From NCBI RefSeq assembly GCF_017873095.1, contig NZ_JAGGJU010000002.1:248001-312000 (forward strand): DNA of 64,000 bases, given 5' to 3'. Position numbers and translations under genes: made by a program. Below, piece by piece: positions 18,276-28,098 of this stretch (the stretch's first letter is position 1; the number at the start of each line of letters is the position of its first letter). The notes beneath the pieces were generated by a model. That model saw only the letters and a program-made list of their open reading frames with translations. It did no database searches and was not told the DNA's origin. This DNA comes from Heterorhizobium halophytocola (GTDB taxonomy: Bacteria; Pseudomonadota; Alphaproteobacteria; Rhizobiales; Rhizobiaceae).

Positions 18276-21200
18276 ATGTTTTCCAGGTTCTTCATCGAAC
18301 GGCCGGTCCTTGCCAACGTCATTGCCTTGCTGACGGTACTGATCGGCGCCATCGCCTTTCTCAATCTTCCGGTATCGCAATATCCCGACGTGGTGCCGCC
18401 CACCATCCAGGTGCAGGCCCGCTATCCCGGCGCCAGCGCCAGGACGCTGATGGACACCGTGGCCCTGCCGATCGAGCAACAGGTCAACGGCGTACCCGGC
18501 ATGCTCTACATGCAATCGACCAGTGCCAGCGACGGCACCTATTCGCTGACCGTCACCTTCGACATCGGCACGGATGCCGATACCGCGCAGATCCTGGTGC
18601 AGAACCGCGTCGATGCGGCCAATGCGCAGCTGCCGAGCTCGGTGCAGTCGCAAGGGGTGAGCGTGCGCAAGCGCTCGACCTCGATCCTTGCCTTCGTCAC
18701 GCTCAGCGCGTCCGATCCCACATTCGACAGCCTCTATTTGGCCAATTACGCCAAGATAAACCTGCAGGACGCGCTGTCGCGGGTGCCGGGCGTCGGCAAT
18801 GTCTCGATCTTCGGCGCCGGCGATTATGCCATGCGCATCTGGCTTGATGCCGACAGGCTGCAGGCTCGCGGCCTGAAGCCGGGCGACGTCGTCAGCGCGA
18901 TACAGGCGCAGAGCCAGACCGTTCCGGGCGGCCAGATCGGCATGCCGCCGGTCAATTCCGGCCAGGGTTTCCAGACGGCGATCGACATCTCCGGCCGGCT
19001 CGACCAGATTGAACAGTTCGAGGACGTGATCGTCAAATCGGCGAGCGATGACGGCGGCCGGGTGACGCGGGTCAAGGATGTCGCGCGCGTTGAACTGGGC
19101 GCCCGCTCCTACAGCCAGGTCTTCCGGGTCAACGGCCGGCCCTCGGCAGCGCTTGCGATCAGCCAACTGCCGGACGCCAACGCCCTGGATGTCGCCAAGG
19201 CGGTCCGAGACCAGATGGCCGGTCTGTCAAAGGCCTTCCCGCAGGGCCTCAGCTATTCCGTGCCGTTCGACACCACCGCCTTCGTCAACGCTTCGGTCGA
19301 CGAGGTCTACAAGACGCTCGGCGAAGCCTGTGTCATCGTCCTTCTCGTGATCCTGCTCTTTCTGCAGGACTGGCGGGCCATGCTGGTGCCGGCCACCACC
19401 GTGCCGGTCACCCTGATCGGCGCCTTTACCGCGATGAGCGTGCTCGGTTTTACCATCAACCTGTCGACCCTGTTTGCGCTGGTGCTGGCGATCGGCATCG
19501 TGGTCGACGACGCGATCGTCATCGTCGAGGGGGCCGCGCGCCAGATGTCCTACGGTCACAAGGGGCCGGAGGCGGCCGAGCGGGCGATGCGCGAATTGTT
19601 CGGCCCGATCATCGGCATCACGCTGGTGCTGATCTCGGTCTTCCTGCCGGCGGCCTTCCTGTCCGGCCTGACCGGTCGGCTTTACCAGCAGTTTGCCCTG
19701 GTGATCGCGGCCACTGCCGTCATCAGCGCCATCAATGCCGTGACGCTGAAGCCGGTGCAGGCCGCGCTCTGGATGCGGCCGATCAAGCCGGTGGACGAGC
19801 GCAACATCGTCTTCCGCGCCTTCGACAAGGGTTTCAACCGTCTGGAAGCCGGTTATGTCGCGCTGCTGTCGCGGTTGCTGCGCTACCGCTACTGGGTCAC
19901 GGCCGGCACGATCATCGCCGTGGTGCTGGCCTTTGCCGGGCTGTCGCGCATACCGAGCGGCTTCCTGCCCATCGAGGACCAGGGCTATTTCATTGCGGCC
20001 ATCGAGCTGCCGAGCGGCGCCTCGCTGGAGCGCACAGACAATACCCTGAAGGACGTCGAGCAGCGGCTGCGCACGGTGCCGGGCGTCGACAACGTCATCA
20101 CCGTCGCCGGCGTCTCTGTGCTCGACGGCAATGCGCCGCTCGCCAATGGCGGTCTTGCCTATATCGTGCTGAAGCCCTGGGACCAACGCGGTCGGGAGGA
20201 GAGCCTGCTGCCGCTCTACAAGGCGATTTCGCAAAGGCTCTCCGACCTCGATGACGGCACGGCCCTGGTGGTGCCGCCGCCTTCGATCCAGGGTATCGGC
20301 AATACCGGTGGCGCCTCCATGGTCGTCGAACTGAACGATGGCAGCAACGACTTTGCCCGCCTTGCCGACTTGGCCCGGAAGGTCGCGACCGAGAGCCTGA
20401 CGGATGGCCGCCTGCAGATGGCCAAGGTCAGTGCCGATGTGACAGCGCCCCAGCTGCAGGTGTCAATCGACCGGACCAAGGCGGCAGCGCTCGATGTCTC
20501 GGTCGGCGACGTGTTCAATACGCTGTCGGGCTATCTGGGATCCGCCTTCGTCAACCAGTTCACCCGCTTCGGTCACACCTTCCAGGTCTATGTCCAGGCA
20601 GAGGGCTCGTATCGGAGCCTGTCGGAGGGCATTTCACGGTTGAAGGTGCCGAATGCGAACGGCGATCTGGTGCCGATGAACGTGCTGCTCACCATGCGCC
20701 AGGACATCGGCCCGGCCCTGATCTCGCTCTATAACCTGCATCCGGCGGCGATGATTTCCGCCCGCCCGGCGCAGGGTGTCAGCACCGGCCAGGCCATGCA
20801 GCTCATGGAAAAGGTGGCAGCAGAGGTCCTGCCGCAAGGGGCGTCGTCGGAATGGACCGCGATCTCCTACCAGGAGAAGCTTGCCGGCAACCAGATCTAC
20901 CTTGCCTTCGGCCTGGCGCTGGTCCTGGTCTATTTCGTGCTTGCCGGACAATATGAAAGCTGGCTTGGGCCGCTCGCCGTCATCCTGTCGGTGCCGCTGG
21001 CGCTGCTCGGGACGGTGTCGGTGCTCTTGGCCCTCGGGCTGCAGAACACCCTCTATACCCAGATCGGCCTTGTTCTGCTGATTGCGCTGGCAGCCAAGAA
21101 CGCGATCCTGATCGTCGAATTCGCCCGGGATCTGAGGATCAAGGAGGGCAAGTCGCTGATGGAGGCGGCCGTGACGGCAAGCCGGTTGCGCTTCCGGCCG

Positions 21201-21392
21201 ATCCTGATGACCTCGATCGCCTTCATCCTCGGCATGGTGCCGCTGGTGCTGGCGACGGGTGCGGGCGCCAATGCCAGCAAGTCGATCGGCATTTCGGTCG
21301 TCAGCGGCATGCTGGTCTCGACCCTGCTCTCGATCTTCGTGGTGCCGGCCCTGTTCCTGGTCATCCGCAAATTGGAGGAGCGCGGCCGCTGA
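18276..21392 (+). CDS. RND efflux permease, HAE1/AcrB family
   Basis: 1038 aa, full family length, 12 predicted transmembrane helices. It starts MFSRFFIERPVLANVIALL and has the proton-relay motif VVDDAIVIVEGAARQ (nt about 19501-19545) in TM4 and AAKNAILIVEFARDL in TM10. It works with the adaptor encoded just upstream; no outer-membrane factor gene is present here, so a shared TolC is expected. An AraC-type regulator gene converges on its 3' end. Substrates are probably hydrophobic toxins, but this cannot be told from the sequence. Confidence 0.95.
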   Translation: MFSRFFIERPVLANVIALLTVLIGAIAFLNLPVSQYPDVVPPTIQVQARYPGASARTLMDTVALPIEQQVNGVPGMLYMQSTSASDGTYSLTVTFDIGTDADTAQILVQNRVDAANAQLPSSVQSQGVSVRKRSTSILAFVTLSASDPTFDSLYLANYAKINLQDALSRVPGVGNVSIFGAGDYAMRIWLDADRLQARGLKPGDVVSAIQAQSQTVPGGQIGMPPVNSGQGFQTAIDISGRLDQIEQFEDVIVKSASDDGGRVTRVKDVARVELGARSYSQVFRVNGRPSAALAISQLPDANALDVAKAVRDQMAGLSKAFPQGLSYSVPFDTTAFVNASVDEVYKTLGEACVIVLLVILLFLQDWRAMLVPATTVPVTLIGAFTAMSVLGFTINLSTLFALVLAIGIVVDDAIVIVEGAARQMSYGHKGPEAAERAMRELFGPIIGITLVLISVFLPAAFLSGLTGRLYQQFALVIAATAVISAINAVTLKPVQAALWMRPIKPVDERNIVFRAFDKGFNRLEAGYVALLSRLLRYRYWVTAGTIIAVVLAFAGLSRIPSGFLPIEDQGYFIAAIELPSGASLERTDNTLKDVEQRLRTVPGVDNVITVAGVSVLDGNAPLANGGLAYIVLKPWDQRGREESLLPLYKAISQRLSDLDDGTALVVPPPSIQGIGNTGGASMVVELNDGSNDFARLADLARKVATESLTDGRLQMAKVSADVTAPQLQVSIDRTKAAALDVSVGDVFNTLSGYLGSAFVNQFTRFGHTFQVYVQAEGSYRSLSEGISRLKVPNANGDLVPMNVLLTMRQDIGPALISLYNLHPAAMISARPAQGVSTGQAMQLMEKVAAEVLPQGASSEWTAISYQEKLAGNQIYLAFGLALVLVYFVLAGQYESWLGPLAVILSVPLALLGTVSVLLALGLQNTLYTQIGLVLLIALAAKNAILIVEFARDLRIKEGKSLMEAAVTASRLRFRPILMTSIAFILGMVPLVLATGAGANASKSIGISVVSGMLVSTLLSIFVVPALFLVIRKLEERGR

Positions 21393-21458
21393 GCCTGCCG
21401 ATCTTCGGGGCGTGCAAAGGGCAGCCGACACGGATCGTCAAGACGATGCGGTCGCCTT

Positions 21459-22502
21459 CTAGACCTTGCTGCCACGCAGCAGCCACTGGGCGAAGCTGGC
21501 CGGCTCGTCCTTGCGGGCAATGTCGCCGGCAGGGCGCGCCTCGCGAGCGTCGCGGGGGCTGTAGCCGTAATGGGCACGGAAGTGGCGGCTCAGCTGGCCA
21601 GGATCGGCAAAGCCGTAATCATAGGCAATCGTGCTGACAAGACGCCCGTCGGACGGATCCTCCAGCGCCGCATGGCAGGCGGCAAGCCGGCGGCGACGGA
21701 TGAAGGTGGCGACGCCGTCATGCTTGTCGAACAGGTAATAGAGCTTGCGGCGCGACACCTTCAGTTCGCGGCACAGCATCTCCGTGCCGAGTTCCGGACA
21801 GGCGAGATTGGTGTCGACATAGGCGCGCGCAAGCTCGAACAGGCCGGCGGCGATGGGCGTGCGCGCCTCCGCCAGACTGTCGCTGGTCGGACGGATCGCG
21901 GCTCCGATCAGCGCCTTGAACGAACTGACCATGACCGGCAGGTCCTCGACCTTCAGCGATGACTTGTGGCGGTTGAGCGAAAGGATGAACTCCTTCAACA
22001 CATGTTTCATCGTGCCGCCGATCGGCTTGTGAATCGCCTGGTCCAGCGCCTCGGCGAGCGGGGAAAAGTTGTCGCGGCTCATCCAGATGCAGACGAGGCT
22101 CCCGGCGCTGGCTGTCGTGTGGCTCGGCACGGCAAAGGAACGAAGGCTGAGGCTGCCGGCGGTGCTGCGAACAAAGCCCTGTTTGCAGTTGGCGACATCG
22201 ACGCCGCTGGTTCGCAGCACGAGTTGCCAGTGGTCGATCTCGCTGCGGCGGATATGCTGCGGCGTGCGCCTGTATGTCATGGGATCGACATGGACGGATG
22301 CTATCTGCATCTTGCCCAGATCGCGCGCCCGGATGGCGGCGCGGAAGCCCTTGCTCGGCCGGTCACCCGGTTCGGCGTCGGCAACCGGCGCGATGAAGTC
22401 GCGCCAGTAGGGAAATTGCTGTGCCCGGTCTTTGACGAGCGTGGTAAAACGGTCTTCCCGCAGGAGTGCCGTGTTGCTTGTTGAAAAATTCAGCGCACCC
22501 AA
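21459..22502 (-). CDS. AraC-family transcriptional regulator
   Basis: 347 aa. An N-terminal AraC-binding-like domain (about residues 30-210, no clear enzyme motif) precedes two C-terminal HTH motifs: LCRELKVSRRKLYYLFDKHD and IAYDYGFADPGQLSRHFRAH. The start codon is TTG with GGGGAG 8 bases upstream. A 31-residue tail follows the HTH domain. It converges on the RND pump operon and may control it, but the distant promoter makes that a guess. Confidence 0.88.
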   Translation of the reverse strand: MGALNFSTSNTALLREDRFTTLVKDRAQQFPYWRDFIAPVADAEPGDRPSKGFRAAIRARDLGKMQIASVHVDPMTYRRTPQHIRRSEIDHWQLVLRTSGVDVANCKQGFVRSTAGSLSLRSFAVPSHTTASAGSLVCIWMSRDNFSPLAEALDQAIHKPIGGTMKHVLKEFILSLNRHKSSLKVEDLPVMVSSFKALIGAAIRPTSDSLAEARTPIAAGLFELARAYVDTNLACPELGTEMLCRELKVSRRKLYYLFDKHDGVATFIRRRRLAACHAALEDPSDGRLVSTIAYDYGFADPGQLSRHFRAHYGYSPRDAREARPAGDIARKDEPASFAQWLLRGSKV

Positions 22503-22722
22503 GATGGTCGCTCCCCAATATCGCCGACGGTGCCGGCCAGATTTTATTCACTGTGCCTGCTGCTTAGGTGGAAAGAGAACGTGGTGTCAGGCGTGGTAAG
22601 CGGCCTGCCGCTCGTCGCGGCGATCGTGGTATTTTTAAGCGGTAGAGCATGTTGTCCATCACTTGGGCGCGTAGGGTCGTTGAACGGTGGCAGATCGCCG
22701 CCGGTCTTGATGATTGTCCGTT

Positions 22723-22740
22723 GGGCTTGAAGCCAAGCCC
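22723..22740 (-). terminator. Small hairpin downstream of the LtaS/sulfatase-like gene
   Basis: GGGCTT and AAGCCC pair across a 6-base loop, 20 bases after the stop at 22761 on the minus strand. No strong U-tract follows. It is a plausible but weak terminator separating that gene from the AraC gene. Confidence 0.3.
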
Positions 22741-22760
22741 GGTCATGCTGTCTGTGTCGG

Positions 22761-24410
22761 CTAGGACGTAGCCGCCCCGAAAACCCGGATGAGCCTGTCG
22801 CGCATGCCGTCCATCGGTTGTTCCGGGGTATCGGGTCCCGGTGTCATGCCGGCTGCGTAACCCTCGGCCTCGAACCGGTCGATCAGGGCCTTGTCTCGGC
22901 TGACGATGTGGATCGGCACGGCCCTGGAGGCCCCCTGGCCGGTGACGATTGCCGCCGGCTGGTGGTCGCCGAGGATGATGAAGACGGCATCCTTGCCGAA
23001 ATGGGCGATATAGTCGCCGACGGTCTGCAGCGAGTAGTCGATCGTCCCGATATATTGCTGCCGGACCCGTTCCGGATCGGACCAGACGACGGAGGGGCTG
23101 TCGCCGCTGGTGGCCTGGTCGTTGAACGCCGTGCCGTCCTTGACATCGGCCCAGTCGATCAGCTTGGCGACCGGCGTCCAGGGCGCATGGCTGGAGATCA
23201 GCGCGGTTTCCACCATCACGGGTTTGCCCGCTTCCCTTGCCGGCTGCCGCACAAGACGGTCAAGCGCCGAGAGGGTATACTGGTCAGGCATGGTAACCCA
23301 GTTGTACGGTTTGCCGCGATAGCCGAGATCCTTGGCCACCAGGACCTTGTCATAGCCGAAATAATCGGCTTCCGGCCAAGGCATGGTGATCGCCGGCATG
23401 ACCGCTGCCGTCTGCCAGCCCGCCTGCGAAAACAGGCGGTTGAGGCTCGGGCGCTTGCTGATCATCAGGCGGTCATAGCGCGCCTGGCTGTCGATCCAGA
23501 GGCCGGAAAGAAAGGTGCCGTGGGCAAGCCAGCTGATGCCGCCGACGGTGGGCGAGACGCTCCAGCCGCTGGCCGAGGCGAAGCCCGCAGCGTCGAGTTC
23601 CTTTTCGACGCTTGCAAGGCGCGGCTTCATGATCGGGCTGTAGCGCGGGTCCTCGACGGCACTGCGGCCGTAGGATTCGACGAATATCAGCACCACGTCG
23701 CGACCGCGAATGGCCGCAAACAGGTCGCTGCCGGCCGGTATCGTTTCCGGGGCGGCTAGCTGCTTTTCGAACACGCTCATATCGGCGACGGAACGGGCCA
23801 CGAGGCTGAGCCGCGCCTCCAGATAGGAACCCGCCCGCAGATTGGCGACCCCCTGCAGGCCGACGGAGGGACCGGCGGCAAAGAGTATGACGCCGGCCGT
23901 CAGGGCAACGCCGAAGGTCTTGATCATCGTGCGCCGACCGGCCTGCCCGATGGCCGCCAGGTGCCGTGCGGCAATGAAGAAGATGACGAGCGCGGCGATG
24001 AAGGTGGCGAACACCAGCGTCAGCACCAGAGCAGCCGTTGCCGTGCCGAACGTGCCGGAGACCAGGTTCCAGCCGTCGACCATCATCTTGATGTCGAGAT
24101 AGGGGTTGAAGCGCCGCTGGAAGGCGGCCTCGACACCGGTATCGGCGATCTTCAGAAAGAGCAGGGTGAAGACGGCAAGGGCCAGCAATGCGGCAACCGG
24201 CGTTGCCAGCCGCCGCGACAGGAAGAGCAGCACGAGGGCTGCAATCGGGATCTCCAGCGGAAACTGCCGAAAGGCACGCAGATGGAAGGCGCCCGGGTGA
24301 TCCGGCAGCGTCAGGGCCAGGAACCCGACCACGATGAACACGAATGCGGCGACCACCGTCTTCCGGTCCAGGCCGGCAAACGTCTTGCCGTTCAGATCGT
24401 TTCGCTTCAT
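22761..24410 (-). CDS. LtaS/sulfatase-like membrane phosphotransferase (alkaline-phosphatase superfamily)
   Basis: 549 aa. About five N-terminal transmembrane segments are followed from about residue 230 by a large extracytoplasmic sulfatase-like domain. That domain has the metal/nucleophile region DVVLIFVESYGRSA, then SPTVGGISWLAHGTFLSG, and a C-terminal metal motif, ILGDHQPAA. Relatives move phosphoglycerol or phosphoethanolamine onto lipids or glycans. ATG 24410 is preferred: GGGAG sits 9 bases upstream, while it would abut ATG 24419. The gene diverges from a flippase-like gene 47 bases away and borders the flavin/pterin-type block, suggesting surface or lipid decoration. The substrate is unknown. 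Confidence 0.82.
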   Translation of the reverse strand: MKRNDLNGKTFAGLDRKTVVAAFVFIVVGFLALTLPDHPGAFHLRAFRQFPLEIPIAALVLLFLSRRLATPVAALLALAVFTLLFLKIADTGVEAAFQRRFNPYLDIKMMVDGWNLVSGTFGTATAALVLTLVFATFIAALVIFFIAARHLAAIGQAGRRTMIKTFGVALTAGVILFAAGPSVGLQGVANLRAGSYLEARLSLVARSVADMSVFEKQLAAPETIPAGSDLFAAIRGRDVVLIFVESYGRSAVEDPRYSPIMKPRLASVEKELDAAGFASASGWSVSPTVGGISWLAHGTFLSGLWIDSQARYDRLMISKRPSLNRLFSQAGWQTAAVMPAITMPWPEADYFGYDKVLVAKDLGYRGKPYNWVTMPDQYTLSALDRLVRQPAREAGKPVMVETALISSHAPWTPVAKLIDWADVKDGTAFNDQATSGDSPSVVWSDPERVRQQYIGTIDYSLQTVGDYIAHFGKDAVFIILGDHQPAAIVTGQGASRAVPIHIVSRDKALIDRFEAEGYAAGMTPGPDTPEQPMDGMRDRLIRVFGAATS

Positions 24411-24457
24411 GAAGTCCATCTCCCTGCCTGTCTCGTCTGACCGGCGCAAAGCTCTTT

Positions 24458-25399
24458 GTGAAAGCGCAGCCCGTGCCAAAGCTCGGCATCCTTGCCATCG
24501 TCATCTGCCTGGCACTGTTCGCCGGACTGTTCGTCGTGGTCGATCCCGCCAAGGTAATCGCTGCCTTCGGCGATGTATCGGCGGGCTCTGTGGTCGTCGC
24601 CCTGCTGATCGTCCAGGTGCAGATCGTGCTGTCCGCCTTGCGCTGGCAGTTCACCGCCGCACGCCTCGGACATCGGATTTCCCGGTCGCTGGCGGTACGC
24701 GAATATTATGTCAGCAGCGTCCTCAACCAGGTGCTGCCCGGCGGCATGGCCGGCGATGCGGTGCGGGCCTATCGCAACCGGACCGAAGAACCGGGTGGCT
24801 GGAAGCGGCCGGCGACGGCCGTCTTTCTGGAGCGCCTGTCCGGCCAGCTTGCCTTCTTCCTGATGACCGGCCTCGGGCTCATCGCCTGGCCGGTGTTCCT
24901 GGCAGATCGCCTGCCGGAGGGTTTCGCCGGCCTTGCCCTGACCTTCCTCGCGCTGCTCGTCTGCGGCCTTGGCGTCGGCATTTTCGTCTGGCGCTCGAAA
25001 CTGTCGGCCCGCTTCGAGCGGCTGAAGCCGGATCTCGTTGCCGCCTTCTGGCGCGACGGAGCGGGCTGGGTGCAGGTCCTGCTCAGCGCCTCTATCGTGG
25101 CCGGCTATGTCTCGACCTTCCTGATCGCATCGCATGCCGTGGGCGCGCCACTGCCGCCGATCGGCGCCTTCACGGCCGTCCCGCTCTGCCTGCTGACCAT
25201 GCTGATTCCGGCCGGCATCGGCGGCTGGGGCACACGCGAGGTGGCGGCTGCCGCCCTCTGGCCCCTGTTCGGCTTCACCAGTGCGCAAGGCGTCTCGGCA
25301 AGCCTGCTCTATGGCAGCCTGTCGCTTGCCGGTGCAGCCTTGCCCGGTCTTGTCGTCATCGCCCACCAGGTCCTGACCGGACGTATCGGGCGGGCATAG
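24458..25399 (+). CDS. Flippase-like membrane protein (lysylphosphatidylglycerol synthase TM region / UPF0104)
   Basis: 313 aa with about eight hydrophobic segments. It carries the family signature NQVLPGGMAGDAVRAYRN and the C-terminal PAGIGGWGTREVAAA. Members act as lipid flippases, either standing alone or fused to aminoacyl-transferases; the soluble transferase domain is absent here. The GTG start is in a 47-base divergent gap to the LtaS-like gene. Its 3' end converges on the FkbM methyltransferase gene, 14 bases away. A role in moving a lipid-linked product is inference. Confidence 0.85.
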   Translation: MKAQPVPKLGILAIVICLALFAGLFVVVDPAKVIAAFGDVSAGSVVVALLIVQVQIVLSALRWQFTAARLGHRISRSLAVREYYVSSVLNQVLPGGMAGDAVRAYRNRTEEPGGWKRPATAVFLERLSGQLAFFLMTGLGLIAWPVFLADRLPEGFAGLALTFLALLVCGLGVGIFVWRSKLSARFERLKPDLVAAFWRDGAGWVQVLLSASIVAGYVSTFLIASHAVGAPLPPIGAFTAVPLCLLTMLIPAGIGGWGTREVAAAALWPLFGFTSAQGVSASLLYGSLSLAGAALPGLVVIAHQVLTGRIGRA

Positions 25400-25413
25400 A
25401 AGCTGGGGGCGCA

Positions 25414-26166
25414 TCACCGGTCCAGCCTTGCATAGATGTCGCCCGACGGGCTGTCGGCTCCAAGCCCGGACAGTTCGGCCAGCAGCGTTCCGCCATCCAC
25501 CCAGTCCTGCGTGACGAAGCGGTGCCGCTCGCCGACGACGCGGTTGAAGCGGTAGTCGCCAAGTTCGATCAGACGCTCGACGGCATCGACTGCGACGGAC
25601 GGCATGGCCGGGATATATTCGAAGGCGATCAGCGGCAGCGGCTGGCTCAAGCCCTTCAGGATCTCGGCCTCCGCCCCCTCGACGTCGATCTTGCAGAAGG
25701 CCGGCATGCCGTGGCGGGCAATCAGCGTGTCGAGCGTGGTCATGGCCACCGTGATCGCGTGATCCCAGGTGACGGCGCTGAAGCCGGCGGTGGCGCCGAC
25801 CCGGTCGATGAACTGGCCGGATGTGCTGGTTACCGTCGGGTGGCGGCTGGAGATGCGCAGATCGATCTCGCCGACATCGGCACCGACGGCCACGCGCTCG
25901 AAGGCCTTCAGCTTTCCGGCGAAGTGGCGCTCGATGAAGTCGGCAAAGGCCGGCTGCGGCTCGACTGCGACAACGTCGGCACCGAGCGACAGAAGCGTGC
26001 GGCTGCGGCTCCCCACATGAGCGCCGATGTCGAAGGCGAGGTCTCCCGGCCTTACCAGGTCGCGGTAGAAGCGCTTCAGCGCACGGCGGCGCCAGGGCTG
26101 GGCATAATAGACCAGCAACGAACGGGTCATCCCGAGCGTCGTCGAAAGGCGGGTCGGTGCGGTCAT
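25414..26166 (-). CDS. FkbM-family methyltransferase
   Basis: 250 aa SAM-dependent methyltransferase. Motif I is LAFDIGAHVGSRSRTL, followed by VVAVEPQPAFADFIE and the FkbM signature FCKIDVEGAEAEILKGL. FkbM enzymes usually O-methylate sugars or polyketides. ATG 26166 overlaps the stop of the CDP-alcohol phosphatidyltransferase by 4 bases (ATGA), so the two are translationally coupled. It is the last gene of the minus-strand ribA operon. Confidence 0.88.
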   Translation of the reverse strand: MTAPTRLSTTLGMTRSLLVYYAQPWRRRALKRFYRDLVRPGDLAFDIGAHVGSRSRTLLSLGADVVAVEPQPAFADFIERHFAGKLKAFERVAVGADVGEIDLRISSRHPTVTSTSGQFIDRVGATAGFSAVTWDHAITVAMTTLDTLIARHGMPAFCKIDVEGAEAEILKGLSQPLPLIAFEYIPAMPSVAVDAVERLIELGDYRFNRVVGERHRFVTQDWVDGGTLLAELSGLGADSPSGDIYARLDR

Positions 26167-26984
26167 TCGTCTGCCGTCCCTGCAATGGCGGCGGAACCTG
26201 CGTCCTCGACGCTCAGGAGGTAGACGCTGTCGACCGCGAAGGAATAGACGAGCAGCACCAGTGCGGAGGCGGCGATCACGGTCGAGACCGGTGGGACGAT
26301 GAAGGGTACGAGGATGACCGAGAGGGCGGCGACCTGGATGACGCAGACGGTCTTGCGCCGAAGCGATGGCGGCAGCGAACCGTTCAGCGACGGGATCAGC
26401 CATCCGGCCGCGACGAAGGCATAGCGCATCAGGCCGATAGCCAGCACCCACCATCCGGCCTTGCCGAGGATCAAGGCGCCGGACGACAGGATCAGGATAT
26501 GCAGCGCATCGATCTCCATGTCGAAGCGGGCGCCGAATTCGGATTCCTGCGCGTAACGGCGCGCAACCTTGCCATCCAGGCCGTCGAGCGCCAGGACGGT
26601 GGTGACCAGCGCGATCAGCGTCCAGACGATCGCTTCGGCATGGACGAGATCCTTGCCGAAAAAAACCGTCGCACCGATGACACTGACCATGGCCGCACGG
26701 ATCGCGGTGATCAGATTGGCATAGCCGAAGCGGCTGTGGCGGTGCAGCGGCAGCTCGACCAGCACGATGCCGAAGATCGCCATCAGCAGCGCGGTTGCGG
26801 CGATCAGCACCTTGGGACCGAGAGCCGGATGGTGGCTCGCCAGCAGATAGGCGGCAATCGAGATCACGAGCACGCTGCCCAGAATGGCGAGTGTGCTGCT
26901 CCAGAGGCTTGGCGGCACACGCAGGCCGCGGCCATCTGCCGCCCGATTGGATGAGGTGTTGTGCGCCGGTTCAACGCGAGACAT
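26163..26984 (-). CDS. CDP-alcohol phosphatidyltransferase family protein
   Basis: 273 aa integral membrane enzyme transferring a phospho-alcohol or phosphatidyl group from a CDP-linked donor. The complete catalytic motif is visible as DGLDGKVAR, eight residues, then GARFDMEID, with all four Asp present. About six to seven hydrophobic segments flank it. The start MSRVEPAHN follows the ribA stop by 7 bases, with GGAG inside the end of ribA. Coupling of a phospholipid-type transferase to GTP cyclohydrolase II is unusual. The donor and acceptor are unknown. Confidence 0.88.
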   Translation of the reverse strand: MSRVEPAHNTSSNRAADGRGLRVPPSLWSSTLAILGSVLVISIAAYLLASHHPALGPKVLIAATALLMAIFGIVLVELPLHRHSRFGYANLITAIRAAMVSVIGATVFFGKDLVHAEAIVWTLIALVTTVLALDGLDGKVARRYAQESEFGARFDMEIDALHILILSSGALILGKAGWWVLAIGLMRYAFVAAGWLIPSLNGSLPPSLRRKTVCVIQVAALSVILVPFIVPPVSTVIAASALVLLVYSFAVDSVYLLSVEDAGSAAIAGTADE

Positions 26985-26991
26985 TGAGCAT

Positions 26992-28098
26992 TCACTCCGC
27001 TGCGAGTAGAGTTTCGATATCCAGTATGTGCCCTGCACGCAGCAATTTGGTTCGCAGGTAATGCTTATTTTCTTTTGTAACAGTTCCAGTCACTGCATTT
27101 CTGGCGGAAACGTCGATGCCGCCGGCCCGCAATCCGGCGATTTTCGCCGGATTATTTGTGTAGACGATGACCTTGGCAATGCCGAGCAGGCCCAGCATGG
27201 CGACGGCCGCCTCATAGCGCCGGTGGTCTGATCCAAGGCCGAGCTCGGCATCCGCATCGATCGTGTCGAGACCGAGATGCTGGTAGCCATAGGCCCGCAT
27301 CTTGGCGCCGATGCCGGTGCCGCGACCTTCCTGGTCGAGATAGAGAAGTACGCCGCCGCCGGCCTGCTTCAAGAGTGCAAGGCCGTTCTTCAGCTGGTCT
27401 CCGCAATCACATTTCAGCGAGCCGCACAGATCCCCGGTCAGGCAGGACGAGTGGATGCGGATCGGGACCGGGCGGCTGGTATCGGGTTTGCCGACGACAA
27501 TGGCCACCTGGTCCTTCTGGGCAAGCCCGCCGCGAAAAACGACGAAATCGGCATTGCCGAGATCCTTCAGCGGGACCGGCGTGCGCACCACCGTCTCGAA
27601 GGTCTGCCGGGCCATGTCGGCGCCGGAGAGGCTCGCCCTTTCGAGGGTGAGGCAGGCGGAAAAGCGGCTGTCGTCCTCGCTGATATCGGCGCAGATCATG
27701 GCCGGCAGCAGAAGCGCCAGCCGCGCCAGTTCGGTCGATGCGGACATCAGCGGCTCGGCCGGCTGCCAGCTTGCCGGTGCGTCTGCCCCAAGCGTCCAGG
27801 CAAGCGCTGATGCCTCGGCGAAGGAAACGCCGTCGAGCGGAACCGACACGTCGCCGCCCGCCTTCAGGCCGAGGCGTTCCGCGCGTGGTGCGGTCAGCAG
27901 CAGGCTGTGTCGCTTCCCCGTCACCACGGCCAACTGGTCGTAGACGGATGGCGTCGCGCAATCGAGAGCCAGGACCGCCAGTTTGCGCGGCCCCTCCGTC
28001 AGCACGACGGGTCGGCCGGCACGCAATTCGGCGACCGCACGTTCCACCACCATGGCGTGCGTGGCAAGCTGAAAACCGGGCGCTGAAGTCTCGGGCAT
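26992..28098 (-). CDS. ribA: GTP cyclohydrolase II with degenerate N-terminal domain
   Basis: 368 aa. The C-terminal about 200 residues are a full RibA: Zn-binding Cys in SSCLTGDLCGSLKCDCGDQL, substrate loop DQEGRGTGIGAK, and the region YTNNPAKIAGL. It should convert GTP to the diaminopyrimidine ribosylamino phosphate. The N-terminal about 165 residues (VVERAVAELRAGRPVVLTEG) resemble the frame of RibB (DHBP synthase) in RibBA fusions, but the acidic catalytic loop DDEDREnEgD is absent, so that half is probably not a DHBP synthase. GGAG lies 8 bases before ATG 28098. It heads an operon with two non-riboflavin genes, so it is likely a specialised paralogue. Confidence 0.9.
   Translation of the reverse strand: MPETSAPGFQLATHAMVVERAVAELRAGRPVVLTEGPRKLAVLALDCATPSVYDQLAVVTGKRHSLLLTAPRAERLGLKAGGDVSVPLDGVSFAEASALAWTLGADAPASWQPAEPLMSASTELARLALLLPAMICADISEDDSRFSACLTLERASLSGADMARQTFETVVRTPVPLKDLGNADFVVFRGGLAQKDQVAIVVGKPDTSRPVPIRIHSSCLTGDLCGSLKCDCGDQLKNGLALLKQAGGGVLLYLDQEGRGTGIGAKMRAYGYQHLGLDTIDADAELGLGSDHRRYEAAVAMLGLLGIAKVIVYTNNPAKIAGLRAGGIDVSARNAVTGTVTKENKHYLRTKLLRAGHILDIETLLAAE

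Noticed and set aside
24407..26185. 592-codon minus-strand frame across the flippase-like and FkbM genes
   Set aside because: The flippase-like and FkbM motifs are all in other frames; this one has no recognisable domain.
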